Source: Bacteroidota bacterium
GTDB lineage: Bacteria > Bacteroidota > Bacteroidia > Cytophagales > Cyclobacteriaceae
NCBI GenBank assembly: GCA_016178785.1
Contig: JACOSO010000086.1
Span: 1-64,000, forward strand
Length of the DNA: 64,000 nucleotides
Direction: 5' to 3'
Position numbers and translations under genes: made by a program. This document shows, piece by piece, positions 54,342 through 63,150 of this stretch (its first letter is position 1; the number at the start of each line of letters is the position of its first letter). The notes under the pieces are model-generated. The model was given only the letters and a program-made list of their open reading frames with translations, did not search any database and was not told the origin of the DNA.

Positions 54342-55088
54342 TTAGAGCTCAGTTTCCACTTTTGCTCTACGCAATTGGAAGTTTTGGCCAAGATAGACTT
54401 TGCGCACGAGCGGGTCGTTGGCGAGTTCTTCGGCTGTTCCCACTTTGAAGAGTTTCCCTTCCACCATCAGGTAAGCTCGATCAGTGATGGAGAGGGTTTC
54501 ATCTACGTTGTGATCACTGATAAGAATACCGATGTTTTTCCTTTTCAGTCGTGCTACGATGCCTTGAATTTCTTCCACGGCAATGGGGTCAACGCCTGCA
54601 AAGGGTTCGTCAAGCAAAACGAATTTAGGATCAACAGCAAGTGCACGCGCTATCTCCGTTCTACGTCTTTCGCCCCCCGACAACACCATTCCCAGATTTT
54701 TTCGTACATGTGTCAGGCTGAACTCTTCAAGCAGTTGCTCCACTTTTTCTTTTCGGTCTTTTTTTGGAATGTCGCGCATCTCCAATGGAGCAAGTATGTT
54801 TTCTTCAACTGTTAATTGTCTAAAAACAGAAGCTTCCTGTGCAAGGTAGCCAATGCCCAATTTTGCACGTCTGTACATTGGCAATCCGGTAATATTTTCA
54901 TCTTCTAAAAAAATATTGCCTTCATTCGGCTTGATGAGGCCAACGATCATATAAAAACTAGTCGTCTTGCCGGCACCGTTTGGCCCGAGCAGCCCAACGA
55001 TTTCTCCTTGCTTCACCTCTACTGAAACGTTATTCACTACAGTGCGCTTCTTGTATTTCTTTAGTAAGTGTTCGGCACGCAAAATCAT
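54342..55088 (-). CDS. lptB: LPS export ABC transporter ATP-binding protein LptB
   Basis: A 248-residue ABC ATPase with Walker [10 protein letters not shown] near 35, signature LSGGERRR, Walker [14 protein letters not shown] and switch His in SDHNVDET, in the order and spacing of LptB, which powers lipopolysaccharide extraction by LptFG. The ATG at 55088 follows the recJ stop by one base; a TTG slightly upstream is less likely. It is the last gene of a unit with recJ and a Gly-rich secreted protein; no lptA or lptC gene is nearby. Confidence 0.93.
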   Translation of the reverse strand: MILRAEHLLKKYKKRTVVNNVSVEVKQGEIVGLLGPNGAGKTTSFYMIVGLIKPNEGNIFLEDENITGLPMYRRAKLGIGYLAQEASVFRQLTVEENILAPLEMRDIPKKDRKEKVEQLLEEFSLTHVRKNLGMVLSGGERRRTEIARALAVDPKFVLLDEPFAGVDPIAVEEIQGIVARLKRKNIGILISDHNVDETLSITDRAYLMVEGKLFKVGTAEELANDPLVRKVYLGQNFQLRRAKVETEL

Positions 55089-55089
55089 G

Positions 55090-56790
55090 TTACTCAAATT
55101 TGATGTCTTTCGCTCTTAATTGAATAGACGTTATTCCGTTGTACGAATTTTCCTCAATGGTAAATGCCATTTTAAAATTATCTCCACTGGCTAATCGCGA
55201 ATAATTCTCGCCCAAATCAAAGCCTACCGTCTGAAACACAATTTCGCTACCGTTTTGACCAACTAAAAATCGCACGTGTTTGTCTTTAAAACTTGAAAGC
55301 GAATTAGCTACATACAAATTCCTTGCCTCAAATGTGGGCTTGGGGTTTTCTGGCCCGAAAGGAGCCATCTGTTTTAGTACGCTAATAAATTTTGACGTAA
55401 TAGCATCCAGTGGCAAGACAATATCAATTTCAACCACCGGGGTCTGCATCTCTTCCGTGATGGATGCTGAAACCACCTCTTCAAATCTTTTCTGAAATGC
55501 ACCCACATTGCTTCTATCAAGTGTGAGCCCAGCGGCATATTTGTGTCCGCCATATTTTTCGAGGAGGTCGCTGCAATTTTCAAGCGCCTGGTATAGATCA
55601 AAATCTTTAACGCTTCGGGCAGAACCCGTTACTTTATCATTTGATTCAGTAAGAATCACCGTAGGTCTGTAATATTTCTCGACACAACGGGCAGCCACGA
55701 TTCCAATCACCCCCTTGTGCCATGTATTTTTAAAAAGCACTGTTGATTTTGCCTTGCGCAGAGTTTCGTTCCCTTCTATCATGGCCACGGCTTCTTCAGT
55801 AATGCTCAGATCAAATTCTCTTCGAAGATCATTTTTGACATTCACTTTTTCAGCAAGTGCGCTTGCCTCTTCTTCTGTCTTAGCGATCAAAAGTTCGACA
55901 GCTGCTTTTGCGTGCGCCACGCGGCCAGCTGCGTTGATGCGTGGGCCAAGGGTAAACACTACACTTGATATATCTTGGTCTATTTTGATGCCAGAAAGGT
56001 CTTTTAATGATTTTAAACCCGGACGAGGATTTTGATTTAGTTTTTGTAAACCAAAAAAAGCGAGAGTTCTGTTTTCTCCATTAATCGGAACGATATCTGA
56101 AGCTATGCTCACAGCCACAAGATCGAGGTATTCGAAAACCTCTTTTTCATCTTTGTATTTTTTTGCAAATGCGTGGATCAACTTTAAACCGAGCCCGCAA
56201 CCACTAAGTTCGTTGAAGGGATAACCGCAGTCATTCCGCTTAGGATCCAGCACAGCAACTGCATTTGGAATTTCACCGCCCGGAAGGTGATGATCGCAAA
56301 TAATGAAATCAATTCCTTTATGTGCGGCCATGGTGACCATGTCACCAGCTTTGATGCCAAGGTCTAACGAAATGATGAGAGAATACCCATTTTCTTCAGC
56401 CCAAATAATTCCAGCCTCAGAAACTCCATAACCTTCAGCGTAGCGATCAGGAATATAGAATTCGCAATGAGGATAAAAACTTTTAAGGTAACTGTAAACA
56501 ACAGCCACGGCAGTGGTTCCATCGACATCATAATCACCGTAGACTAAAATTTTCTCGTTGTTATCAATCGCTTCCTTTAATCGCACCACGGCTTTCTCCA
56601 TATCCTGCATGAGAAACGGATCATGAAGATGTTCTAGCGATGGTCTGAAGAATTTCTTGGCTGATTCAAAATCGCTAATACCTCTCTGCAATAGAATGGC
56701 TGTGAGGTACGAGTTGATATTCAATTCTTTTCCCAGATCAGCTATTTCCTGAAGTGGAGGAAGAGGGTAGTTTATCCAGCGTTTTTCCAT
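55090..56790 (-). CDS. recJ: Single-stranded-DNA-specific exonuclease RecJ
   Basis: A 566-residue RecJ, a 5'-3' exonuclease on single-stranded DNA used in recombination, mismatch and base-excision repair. The DHH-family motifs are VYGDYDVDG near 85 and ICDHHLPG near 164, then RINAAGR, the DHHA1 region [15 protein letters not shown] with SARS and GGHKYAAG, and a C-terminal OB domain. The length is normal. Its start shares a base with the stop of the upstream gene (TAATG) and lptB follows by one base, so the three are co-transcribed. Confidence 0.96.
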   Translation of the reverse strand: MEKRWINYPLPPLQEIADLGKELNINSYLTAILLQRGISDFESAKKFFRPSLEHLHDPFLMQDMEKAVVRLKEAIDNNEKILVYGDYDVDGTTAVAVVYSYLKSFYPHCEFYIPDRYAEGYGVSEAGIIWAEENGYSLIISLDLGIKAGDMVTMAAHKGIDFIICDHHLPGGEIPNAVAVLDPKRNDCGYPFNELSGCGLGLKLIHAFAKKYKDEKEVFEYLDLVAVSIASDIVPINGENRTLAFFGLQKLNQNPRPGLKSLKDLSGIKIDQDISSVVFTLGPRINAAGRVAHAKAAVELLIAKTEEEASALAEKVNVKNDLRREFDLSITEEAVAMIEGNETLRKAKSTVLFKNTWHKGVIGIVAARCVEKYYRPTVILTESNDKVTGSARSVKDFDLYQALENCSDLLEKYGGHKYAAGLTLDRSNVGAFQKRFEEVVSASITEEMQTPVVEIDIVLPLDAITSKFISVLKQMAPFGPENPKPTFEARNLYVANSLSSFKDKHVRFLVGQNGSEIVFQTVGFDLGENYSRLASGDNFKMAFTIEENSYNGITSIQLRAKDIKFE

Positions 56791-57569
56791 TAATCCCTAC
56801 TCAGGTTTATAACTCCATCTTTGCCCAGCGCTGCACCGGCTCCATTAATCCCGCGAAGGCCGTTTTTTCCGTCACCAATGGGACCAAGTCCTGCGCGCCC
56901 GCCCGAACCGCCATCGCCACCGATGCCGCCTAAGCCACCAAAGTTTTTGACAATTAATTTGCTGCCCATGATCACGTGAAGATCGTCACAATTTTTGCAA
57001 GCGATATTTATAGTTCCTCCGCGCCCACCTGTACCTCCATTGGCGCCATTGCCTCCTCTTCCACCGTCTCCAGCTATGCAAACGCGAGTGCCTGAACCGC
57101 CATCACCACCAATGCCACCTTTTCCACCATCGCCTCCATCTCCGCCATTAAGGTTAACTATGATTGAACCGGATATTTTCATATTGTCGAAATACAAAGA
57201 CAAGTTAGCAGCGTTTTGCCCTGCTATGCCTTCATTCGCATTTGATCCGGGGAATCCGCTTCGGCATGGTGTGCGTGAAGTATTTCCTTTCTGTCCTGCA
57301 CTTCCTGATTTCCCATTTGCGCCATGCCCGATAATAGAGCAATTCATTCCAATCAAAACTTCTTTAGCGTGAATAAAATTATCTTTTTTCGAAAGATTAA
57401 GAAGAATTGAAGATGAATCCTGCATAACAAGTGTATCAACAACAAGAATATCGGATTTTTCAATGACAAACTTTTCTCCGGGATCAAGCACAAGCTTGGT
57501 CACTCTTATTTGAGAATAACCGGTAGAAACCCAGAAAACAAAAATGAAAGGGATTAAAACTCGTAACAT
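56790..57569 (-). CDS. Secreted Gly-rich, collagen-like repeat protein
   Basis: A 259-residue exported protein starting at the ATG at 57569, which begins the signal peptide (to STGYSQ). After about 60 beta-rich residues come two Gly/Asp-rich runs, NGGDGGDGGKGGIGGDGGSG and a later GGLGGIGGDGGSGGRAG, with some Gly-X-Y-like spacing but many Gly-Gly pairs, so collagen-type folding is uncertain. Four Cys residues lie between the runs. The predicted location is extracellular or outer-membrane surface. Its stop overlaps the recJ start, a curious coupling of a structural secreted protein to a repair nuclease. Confidence 0.75.
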   Translation of the reverse strand: MLRVLIPFIFVFWVSTGYSQIRVTKLVLDPGEKFVIEKSDILVVDTLVMQDSSSILLNLSKKDNFIHAKEVLIGMNCSIIGHGANGKSGSAGQKGNTSRTPCRSGFPGSNANEGIAGQNAANLSLYFDNMKISGSIIVNLNGGDGGDGGKGGIGGDGGSGTRVCIAGDGGRGGNGANGGTGGRGGTINIACKNCDDLHVIMGSKLIVKNFGGLGGIGGDGGSGGRAGLGPIGDGKNGLRGINGAGAALGKDGVINLSRD

Positions 57570-57606
57570 CCGGCAAAAATAGCCAACAACTTCATCGTCA
57601 TGAAAC

Positions 57607-57633
57607 AAAAAACCCCGAGTGATGGCCTCGGGG
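57607..57633 (-). terminator. Rho-independent terminator of the SPOR-like gene
   Basis: On the minus strand CCCCGAG, a 7-base loop and CTCGGGG form a perfect 7-base-pair G/C-rich stem, followed by six T. It lies 23 bases past the stop of the SPOR-like gene and ends its transcript before the Gly-rich protein gene. Confidence 0.9.
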
Positions 57634-57655
57634 CTTTAACTATTTATAAATCTTT

Positions 57656-58309
57656 TTATTTTCCTCCTTGCGAATTTTCTGCTTTCTCAGCAAGTACGCC
57701 TTCAAGCACGTCTTTTATCTCTACGCGTTGCCCATCCTTAAAGGGAACAATCCAGGCATCTTTTACACCCATTTCCCGCATGTATTTCTTGAACTTGTCA
57801 GCTTCCCAGTAGTCGCGGAATACACCTATAGTGTATCTCTGCTCACCTTTTTCCGTTGCTTCACCACCAAAGTTGGGATTGTTATCAAAATATTTTGCGA
57901 GGTCCTTATTTTTAAAGGCACCAATCTGAACTTTGAAGATGACGCCCTTAGAGAAGTCCATCGGGTTTACAACGGCAGCAGGAGGAGCCTCTTTTAGCTG
58001 CGCCAACTCTGCTTTAGTTGAAGTAAGATCACTACGCATTTTGGAAATCTGGTCTTCGAGATCAGAAATCTTTGCGTTCTTGTCACTGATCTGACTGTTG
58101 AGTGTACCCACCTGTTCTTTAAGTGAGCTGCTTTCTGTCTCTGCAGCTTGCTTTGATTCAATCAGGCTTTTCAGTTCAGCAGGATTTTTTGAGTATTCCT
58201 TGGCTTTCTTTTTCCATTCTTTTTTTTCAGCCTTGGAGAGCTGAGCGAAAACTTGCATGCCGGAAAAAATTAAAGCCAGGCAGAGGAAAATAACTTTAGT
58301 TTTCATCAT
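57656..58309 (-). CDS. Exported coiled-coil protein with SPOR-like domain
   Basis: A 217-residue protein: signal peptide (residues 1-22, VFAQ), a Lys/Glu-rich helix, a heptad-type coiled coil (about 55-108, LKEQVGTLNSQISDKNAK), and a C-terminal domain with two beta-alpha units, IFKVQIGAFKNKDLAKYF and YTIGVFRDYWEADKFKKYM, as in SPOR domains that bind denuded peptidoglycan. It is probably periplasmic or outer-membrane linked. It is monocistronic, with a strong terminator after it. Confidence 0.82.
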   Translation of the reverse strand: MMKTKVIFLCLALIFSGMQVFAQLSKAEKKEWKKKAKEYSKNPAELKSLIESKQAAETESSSLKEQVGTLNSQISDKNAKISDLEDQISKMRSDLTSTKAELAQLKEAPPAAVVNPMDFSKGVIFKVQIGAFKNKDLAKYFDNNPNFGGEATEKGEQRYTIGVFRDYWEADKFKKYMREMGVKDAWIVPFKDGQRVEIKDVLEGVLAEKAENSQGGK

Positions 58310-58377
58310 TGCATAAGGTTGGTTTATTAAGTAAAAGTAGAAAATTATTTTCTAACATCCGTTTCGAAGCAATAACG

Positions 58378-58539
58378 CTAACCGCATCCAAGATTTTTTT
58401 TGAATTCCCGATCCGGCAGGCCTCCAAAGTCAAACTGTTTTTTGACAACCTCTCCTTCTTGAATCGGTTTTTTATCCAGATTTTCTTTTTGTTGAGTTCT
58501 TCTCTTTTTGACTCTTTTCGCCTCACCATTTGTTCTCAT
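58378..58539 (-). CDS. 53-residue conserved-looking small protein (LPDRxxKKNLGCG tail)
   Basis: A short gene from an ATG at 58539 to a TAG at 58378-58380, encoding 53 residues. The N-terminal half is strongly basic (EAKRVKKRRTQQKENLDKK) and the C-terminal half reads VKKQFDFGGLPDREFKKNLGCG. I recall the ending DRxLKKNLGCG from other short Bacteroidota proteins; its role is unknown. The single Cys next to the C-terminus suggests a redox or thioester contact, or metal binding. It diverges from feoA across 85 bases. Confidence 0.7.
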   Translation of the reverse strand: MRTNGEAKRVKKRRTQQKENLDKKPIQEGEVVKKQFDFGGLPDREFKKNLGCG

Positions 58540-58566
58540 CTGAAACGATTTTAGCTGACTTAAATC

Positions 58567-58597
58567 TTTGTTTTAGAAGGAACTGACCATATCTTGC
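58567..58597 (+). promoter_or_regulatory. Candidate promoter of feoAB
   Basis: TTTG at 58567-58570 and TATCTTGC at 58590-58597 with a 19-base spacer. The second box matches TAnnTTTG at four of six fixed positions. It would start transcription about 20 bases before the feoA GTG. No clear Fur box is seen in the 85-base gap. Confidence 0.3.
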
Positions 58598-58624
58598 GGT
58601 TGTTTAAAATTAATCTAAATAAGG

Positions 58625-58858
58625 GTGCAAACCAAGTTAAAATCAGTTGCTGATATGGTAAAAGGTGAAACCGCTATCATTTCGGGCTTCACTGATGAAC
58701 AACTTTCAGTGAAGCTTTTGGAAATGGGTTTTCTGCCCGGCACAGCTGTGAGATTTAATTTTACAGCGCCATTTGGCGATCCGGTTTGCGTCAGTGTGTC
58801 GGGTTATGATCTTTCGCTTCGGTTAGAAGAGGCGTCAACAATTTCGATTCTCAACTAA
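58625..58858 (+). CDS. feoA: FeoA ferrous iron transport protein
   Basis: A 77-residue FeoA: an SH3-like cytosolic domain with the consensus path GETAIISGF, LLEMGFLPGTAVRF and VSGYDLSLRLEEASTISI. It stabilises or gates FeoB. It starts at a GTG; the only internal ATG near the N-terminus would remove the first strand. The stop shares a base with the feoB start (TAATG), so the pair is translationally coupled. Confidence 0.92.
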   Translation: MQTKLKSVADMVKGETAIISGFTDEQLSVKLLEMGFLPGTAVRFNFTAPFGDPVCVSVSGYDLSLRLEEASTISILN

Positions 58859-60972
58859 TGGCGAATGACCGAAAGATAAAGATTGCGCTGGCGGGCAAAC
58901 CCAACTCGGGTAAGTCTTCTCTTTTCAATCAACTCACAGGACTTAATCAGAAAATTGGAAACTTTCCGGGTGTCACAGTCGACAAAAGAACAGGCACTTG
59001 CCAACTCGATGATAAGAGCGCGGCAGAGATAATTGATCTGCCAGGCACTTACAGTTTGTATCCTCGCACGCTTGATGAAAAAGTTGTTGCTGAAGTTTTC
59101 ACAGACCAGAAAGGGAAATTTTATCCGGACAAAATAGTGCTTGTTGCAGACGCTACCAATCTGAAAAACTGCTTGTTGCTGCTTACTCAACTCATCGATT
59201 TAAAAATACCAACAGTTCTCGCGCTGAACATGGTTGACCTCGCAGCAAAGTCCGGTCAGAGTATCGACTTAAAAAAACTGGAAAGAAAACTCGACATGCC
59301 TGTGGTCATGATCAATGCGCGCAATGGTACTGGCATAGATGAACTAAAAAATATTTTGGCTAGACCGCTAAAGGCAAGCAGCAAAACTATTTACCAATCC
59401 GATGAAGAAAGCAAGTCGTTGATCGAAAAGATCAGAATCAAATTCAATCTTACGTCAGACTATGAAGCTTATCAGTTTCTTCAGCAATCTGATAATCTTG
59501 TTTTTCTTCCCAAAGGAGAGCGTGAATTTATCAGGCAGACTGCGAAGGAAAATAATTTCTTTGCCCACAAGTATCAAGGAGCTGAAACAGTGATGCGCTA
59601 TGGATTCATTCAGGATTTACTGAATGAAGTGATCTTGCGATCATCCGATGAGGGTTGGAAAAAAGTTTCACACGGCATCGATCGGGTGCTCACCCACAAG
59701 GTGGCGGGCTATGTGATTTTCTTTTTGATCTTGTTCCTGATCTTTCAGTCCATTTTTGCGTGGGCTCAAATCCCCATGGATTTTATTGATTCGACATTCG
59801 CCCAGTTGAGCTGGAGATTAGATCGGTTATTCCCAGAGGGGCCATTTTTTGAACTTATATCACACGGCATTGTGCCGGGCATTGGCGGCATTGTCATTTT
59901 CATTCCCCAAATAGCGATTTTGTTTGCATTCATTTCTATTCTGGAAGAGACCGGCTACATGGCACGTGTGGTTTTTCTGATGGATAAAGTCATGCGCAAA
60001 TTTGGCCTCAACGGAAAAAGCGTAGTACCACTGATGTCAGGTTGGGCTTGTGCGATTCCCGCGATCATGGCTACGCGCACAATAGAAAACTGGAAAGATC
60101 GCCTGATCACCATCTTCGTTACCCCTTTGATGAGTTGTTCAGCACGTCTTCCGGTTTACACAATACTTGTTGCGCTCATCATTCCTGATTATAAAGTTTT
60201 AGGATTTTTTAACTACCAGGGTTTGGTGCTGATGGGTTTGTACCTCTTGGGCTTTCTTGCGGCCATCCTCTCGGCACTGGCAATGAAGTTTCTGATCAAA
60301 GTAAAAGAGCGGAGTTATCTTATCATGGAATTGCCTACTTACAAAATGCCAAAGTGGAGCAACGTAGGTTATCAAATTATTGAAAAGACAAAAGCATTTG
60401 TATTCGAAGCAGGCAAAACCATTCTTGCCATCTCGATTATTTTGTATGTGCTTGCCAGCTATGGCCCACCCGATGTGATGAACGAGGCAAAAGAAACGGT
60501 AAGAAAAAAAACTACGGGTTTGAATTTGTCGGAGGCTGAAATTCAGGAGCGTGTCGCTTCCTACAAACTTGAGCATTCTTACGCAGGAGGCTTGGGAAAA
60601 ATTTTGGAACCCGTGATTAAACCGCTGGGTTACGATTGGAAAATCGGGATCGCACTGGTGACCTCATTTGCTGCACGTGAAGTTTTTGTGGGAACGATTG
60701 CCACGATTTACAGTATTGGCAATACCGATGATCCATCTACCATAAAACAGAAATTAAAATCAGAAGTCAACCCGGAGACTGGTGGGCCACGATATACTTT
60801 AGCGGTAGGTTTATCGCTTTTGGTGTTTTATACTTTTGCCATGCAGTGCATGAGCACACTCGCTATTGTGAAGCGTGAAACAAAAGGCTGGAAGTGGCCT
60901 TTAATCCAATTAGCTTACATGACAATGCTCGCCTATCTATCTGCTTTCGCGGTTTATCAGTTCTTGAATTAA
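58858..60972 (+). CDS. feoB: Ferrous iron transporter FeoB
   Basis: A 704-residue FeoB, the inner-membrane Fe(II) importer. The N-terminal G domain has G1 GKPNSGKSS at about 14-22, G3 DLPGTYSLYPR, and G4 NMVD, followed by the GDI-like helical domain. Then come the membrane core with two Gate domains; GWACAIPAIMATRTIENWKD and the SFAAREVFVGTIATIYSIG region carry the conserved Cys and Glu/Arg positions. The length is normal. With feoA it forms a two-gene iron uptake unit used under anoxic or microoxic conditions. Confidence 0.96.
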   Translation: MANDRKIKIALAGKPNSGKSSLFNQLTGLNQKIGNFPGVTVDKRTGTCQLDDKSAAEIIDLPGTYSLYPRTLDEKVVAEVFTDQKGKFYPDKIVLVADATNLKNCLLLLTQLIDLKIPTVLALNMVDLAAKSGQSIDLKKLERKLDMPVVMINARNGTGIDELKNILARPLKASSKTIYQSDEESKSLIEKIRIKFNLTSDYEAYQFLQQSDNLVFLPKGEREFIRQTAKENNFFAHKYQGAETVMRYGFIQDLLNEVILRSSDEGWKKVSHGIDRVLTHKVAGYVIFFLILFLIFQSIFAWAQIPMDFIDSTFAQLSWRLDRLFPEGPFFELISHGIVPGIGGIVIFIPQIAILFAFISILEETGYMARVVFLMDKVMRKFGLNGKSVVPLMSGWACAIPAIMATRTIENWKDRLITIFVTPLMSCSARLPVYTILVALIIPDYKVLGFFNYQGLVLMGLYLLGFLAAILSALAMKFLIKVKERSYLIMELPTYKMPKWSNVGYQIIEKTKAFVFEAGKTILAISIILYVLASYGPPDVMNEAKETVRKKTTGLNLSEAEIQERVASYKLEHSYAGGLGKILEPVIKPLGYDWKIGIALVTSFAAREVFVGTIATIYSIGNTDDPSTIKQKLKSEVNPETGGPRYTLAVGLSLLVFYTFAMQCMSTLAIVKRETKGWKWPLIQLAYMTMLAYLSAFAVYQFLN

Positions 60973-61032
60973 CTAATCAAGTTTTGTTTCTCATTCAAAA
61001 GCAATTCATTTATCTTTAAAAAAAATCTACTG

Positions 61033-61425
61033 ATGGCATCGAATGACTCATCTAAAAATTTCCAATTGGGATTGCTTTACCTGTCTCATATCCTCATTAG
61101 TGCCGATGGTGTTATTCATGAGGCAGAGGAAAAAGCATTGATTAAGTTTAAAGAAGATGAGAAAATACCCACACCACTCTTTGATGAGTTTCAGCGTGAT
61201 GTAAAGACCAAAAAACTGAGCGCCATTTATCAACGCGGCATTGAAATGATGAACAAGTGTACAGCGGCTGAGAAAAAGAAAGCGTTTACCCACTTGTTTA
61301 AGTTATGTGCGGTAGATGGTAGTATTCACGTGAAGGAGGTAAAACTTCTGTTATACTCTTCTAAGATGACAGACGCTGATCTGAATGAGATAATGGTGGA
61401 GGCAGCAAAGTCGCTACCGAAGTAA
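61033..61425 (+). CDS. TerB-like acidic helical protein
   Basis: A 130-residue all-helical protein of the TerB/tellurite-resistance-like family. The two matched acidic helices ILISADGVIHEAEEKALIKF and LCAVDGSIHVKEVKLLLY have the DG-xx-E pattern of TerB metal-binding sites. No other ter genes are near, and single TerB-like genes usually have no link to tellurite. It lies 4 bases before purK and 60 after feoB, so it may be read with the purine genes. Confidence 0.82.
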   Translation: MASNDSSKNFQLGLLYLSHILISADGVIHEAEEKALIKFKEDEKIPTPLFDEFQRDVKTKKLSAIYQRGIEMMNKCTAAEKKKAFTHLFKLCAVDGSIHVKEVKLLLYSSKMTDADLNEIMVEAAKSLPK

Positions 61426-61428
61426 ACC

Positions 61429-62568
61429 ATGCCTCAGAAATTTTATCAGGAATTTAAACTTGGAATTTTAGGAGGAGGCCAACTGGGCAGAATGCTCATT
61501 CAATCCGGGATGGATTGGAATATTAATTTTACGGTTCTTGATCCCGATCCTTCCGCACCTTGCAAATCTATTAGTGAATTTAAAACCGGAAAGCTTACGG
61601 ACTATCAGAGCGTAATGGAATTTGGTCAATCATGTGATTTGATCACTATTGAAATAGAGAACGTAAATGTTACCGCGTTAAAGGAATTAGCAGTGCAAGG
61701 GAAAAAAGTTTTTCCTCAGCCGGAAATCATTGAACTTATTCAGGATAAGCAGAAACAAAAACTCTTTTACAAGGAGAATAGAATTCCAACCGCTGATTTT
61801 ATCCTCACCGAAAACAAACAAGAAGTTGTTGCACAAAAATCATTTCTTCCGGCAGTAAACAAACTTGGCCGCGAAGGTTACGATGGTCGCGGGGTACAAA
61901 TCCTTCGAACTGAAAAAGATTTGGAAAGAGCATTCGATGCACCGGGCTTACTGGAGAAATTGATCGACTTTGAAAGAGAGATTTCGGTAATTGTGGCTCG
62001 AAACGAGAAAGGAGAAACAAAGACTTTTCCTGCCGTTGAAATGGTGTTTCATCCGGAGGCCAATTTGGTGGAGTATCTTTTTTCTCCTGCAAGCATTTCA
62101 AAACCCGTTGCTGAAGAAGCAGAATTCATTGCAAAAAAAATAATTTCTGATTTGAAAATGGTTGGCCTTTTGACAGTGGAGATGTTTGTAACCAAAGACC
62201 AGAAGGTTTTAGTGAACGAAATTGCACCTCGACCTCACAACAGTGGTCATCAAACCATTGAAGCAAATATCACTTCGCAATATCAGCAGCACCTTCGTGC
62301 TATTTTAAATTTGCCCTTAGGCGATACATCAATCATTCGACCAAGCGCCATGGTCAATATTTTGGGTGAGGAAGGTTTTTCAGGCTTGGCCAGGTACAAC
62401 GGATTGGAAGAAGTATTAAACCAGTCTGGAGTGTACATTCATTTATATGGAAAGAAATTGACAAAGCCTTTTCGAAAAATGGGTCACGTTACGGTGGTTG
62501 ATAATGACATTGAGCTTTTGAAAAAGAAAGCCAATTTTGTAAAACAAACCTTGAAAGTAACAACATGA
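61429..62568 (+). CDS. purK: N5-carboxyaminoimidazole ribonucleotide synthase PurK
   Basis: A 379-residue ATP-grasp enzyme that carboxylates AIR to N5-CAIR in purine synthesis. The N-terminal GILGGGQLGRMLIQSG, the ATP-grasp loop KLGREGYDGRGVQ and the C-terminal NEIAPRPHNSGHQTIE are the family's landmarks. It overlaps purE by four bases (ATGA), and the two catalyse consecutive steps. Confidence 0.95.
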   Translation: MPQKFYQEFKLGILGGGQLGRMLIQSGMDWNINFTVLDPDPSAPCKSISEFKTGKLTDYQSVMEFGQSCDLITIEIENVNVTALKELAVQGKKVFPQPEIIELIQDKQKQKLFYKENRIPTADFILTENKQEVVAQKSFLPAVNKLGREGYDGRGVQILRTEKDLERAFDAPGLLEKLIDFEREISVIVARNEKGETKTFPAVEMVFHPEANLVEYLFSPASISKPVAEEAEFIAKKIISDLKMVGLLTVEMFVTKDQKVLVNEIAPRPHNSGHQTIEANITSQYQQHLRAILNLPLGDTSIIRPSAMVNILGEEGFSGLARYNGLEEVLNQSGVYIHLYGKKLTKPFRKMGHVTVVDNDIELLKKKANFVKQTLKVTT

Positions 62569-63080
62569 GCAATCCGGTAATAGGCATAATCATGGGCAGT
62601 CAGTCTGATTTGAAAGTGATGAAAGAGGCCGCTGAGTTCTTGGATGAGATAAAGATTCCGTTTGAACTCACAGTTGTTTCAGCCCACCGCACACCTAAGC
62701 GAATGATGGATTACGCATCTTCCGCAAGAGGCCGAGGACTCAAAGTAATTATTGCAGGTGCGGGGGGAGCAGCGCACTTGCCTGGTATGGTTGCATCACT
62801 CACCTCATTGCCTGTGATTGGGGTTCCAATCAAATCATCAAATTCAATCGATGGATGGGACTCGGTCTTGTCTATTTTACAAATGCCTTCAGGGGTACCG
62901 GTGGCTACAGTTGCGCTCAATGGTGCAAAAAATGCCGGAATTTTGGCTGCGCAGATAATCGGTGTAACGGACAAATCGATTGCAAAAAAATTAGATCATT
63001 ATAAAGCCTCCCTTCAAAGGAAAGTGGAGGAATCTTTCAAAGAAATCGAGGATAAGGGTTGGCGAAAGGCGAGCACATAG
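62565..63080 (+). CDS. purE: N5-CAIR mutase PurE
   Basis: A 171-residue class I PurE, which converts N5-CAIR to CAIR. The signature IIMGSQSDLKVM at the N-terminus, VSAHRTPKRM and the AGAGGAAHLPGMVAS block are intact. The start overlaps the purK stop, so the pair is translationally coupled. The length is normal for the class I enzyme. Confidence 0.95.
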   Translation: MSNPVIGIIMGSQSDLKVMKEAAEFLDEIKIPFELTVVSAHRTPKRMMDYASSARGRGLKVIIAGAGGAAHLPGMVASLTSLPVIGVPIKSSNSIDGWDSVLSILQMPSGVPVATVALNGAKNAGILAAQIIGVTDKSIAKKLDHYKASLQRKVEESFKEIEDKGWRKAST

Positions 63081-63150
63081 GCCCCGTTATCTACAGAATA
63101 TGTCTTTATAATTCTGAAAAAAAACGTAACTTCTCGGTCATTTTGGATCC

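Noticed and set aside
56995-57372. Plus-strand Pro-rich frame opposite the Gly-rich gene
   Set aside because: GGN codons read in antisense give Pro-rich protein; a shadow of the secreted Gly-rich gene, which has a signal peptide and operon position.
58309-58554. Two longer frames (plus and minus) between the SPOR-like gene and feoA
   Set aside because: Both overlap the 53-residue gene in other frames and lack its conserved-looking tail.
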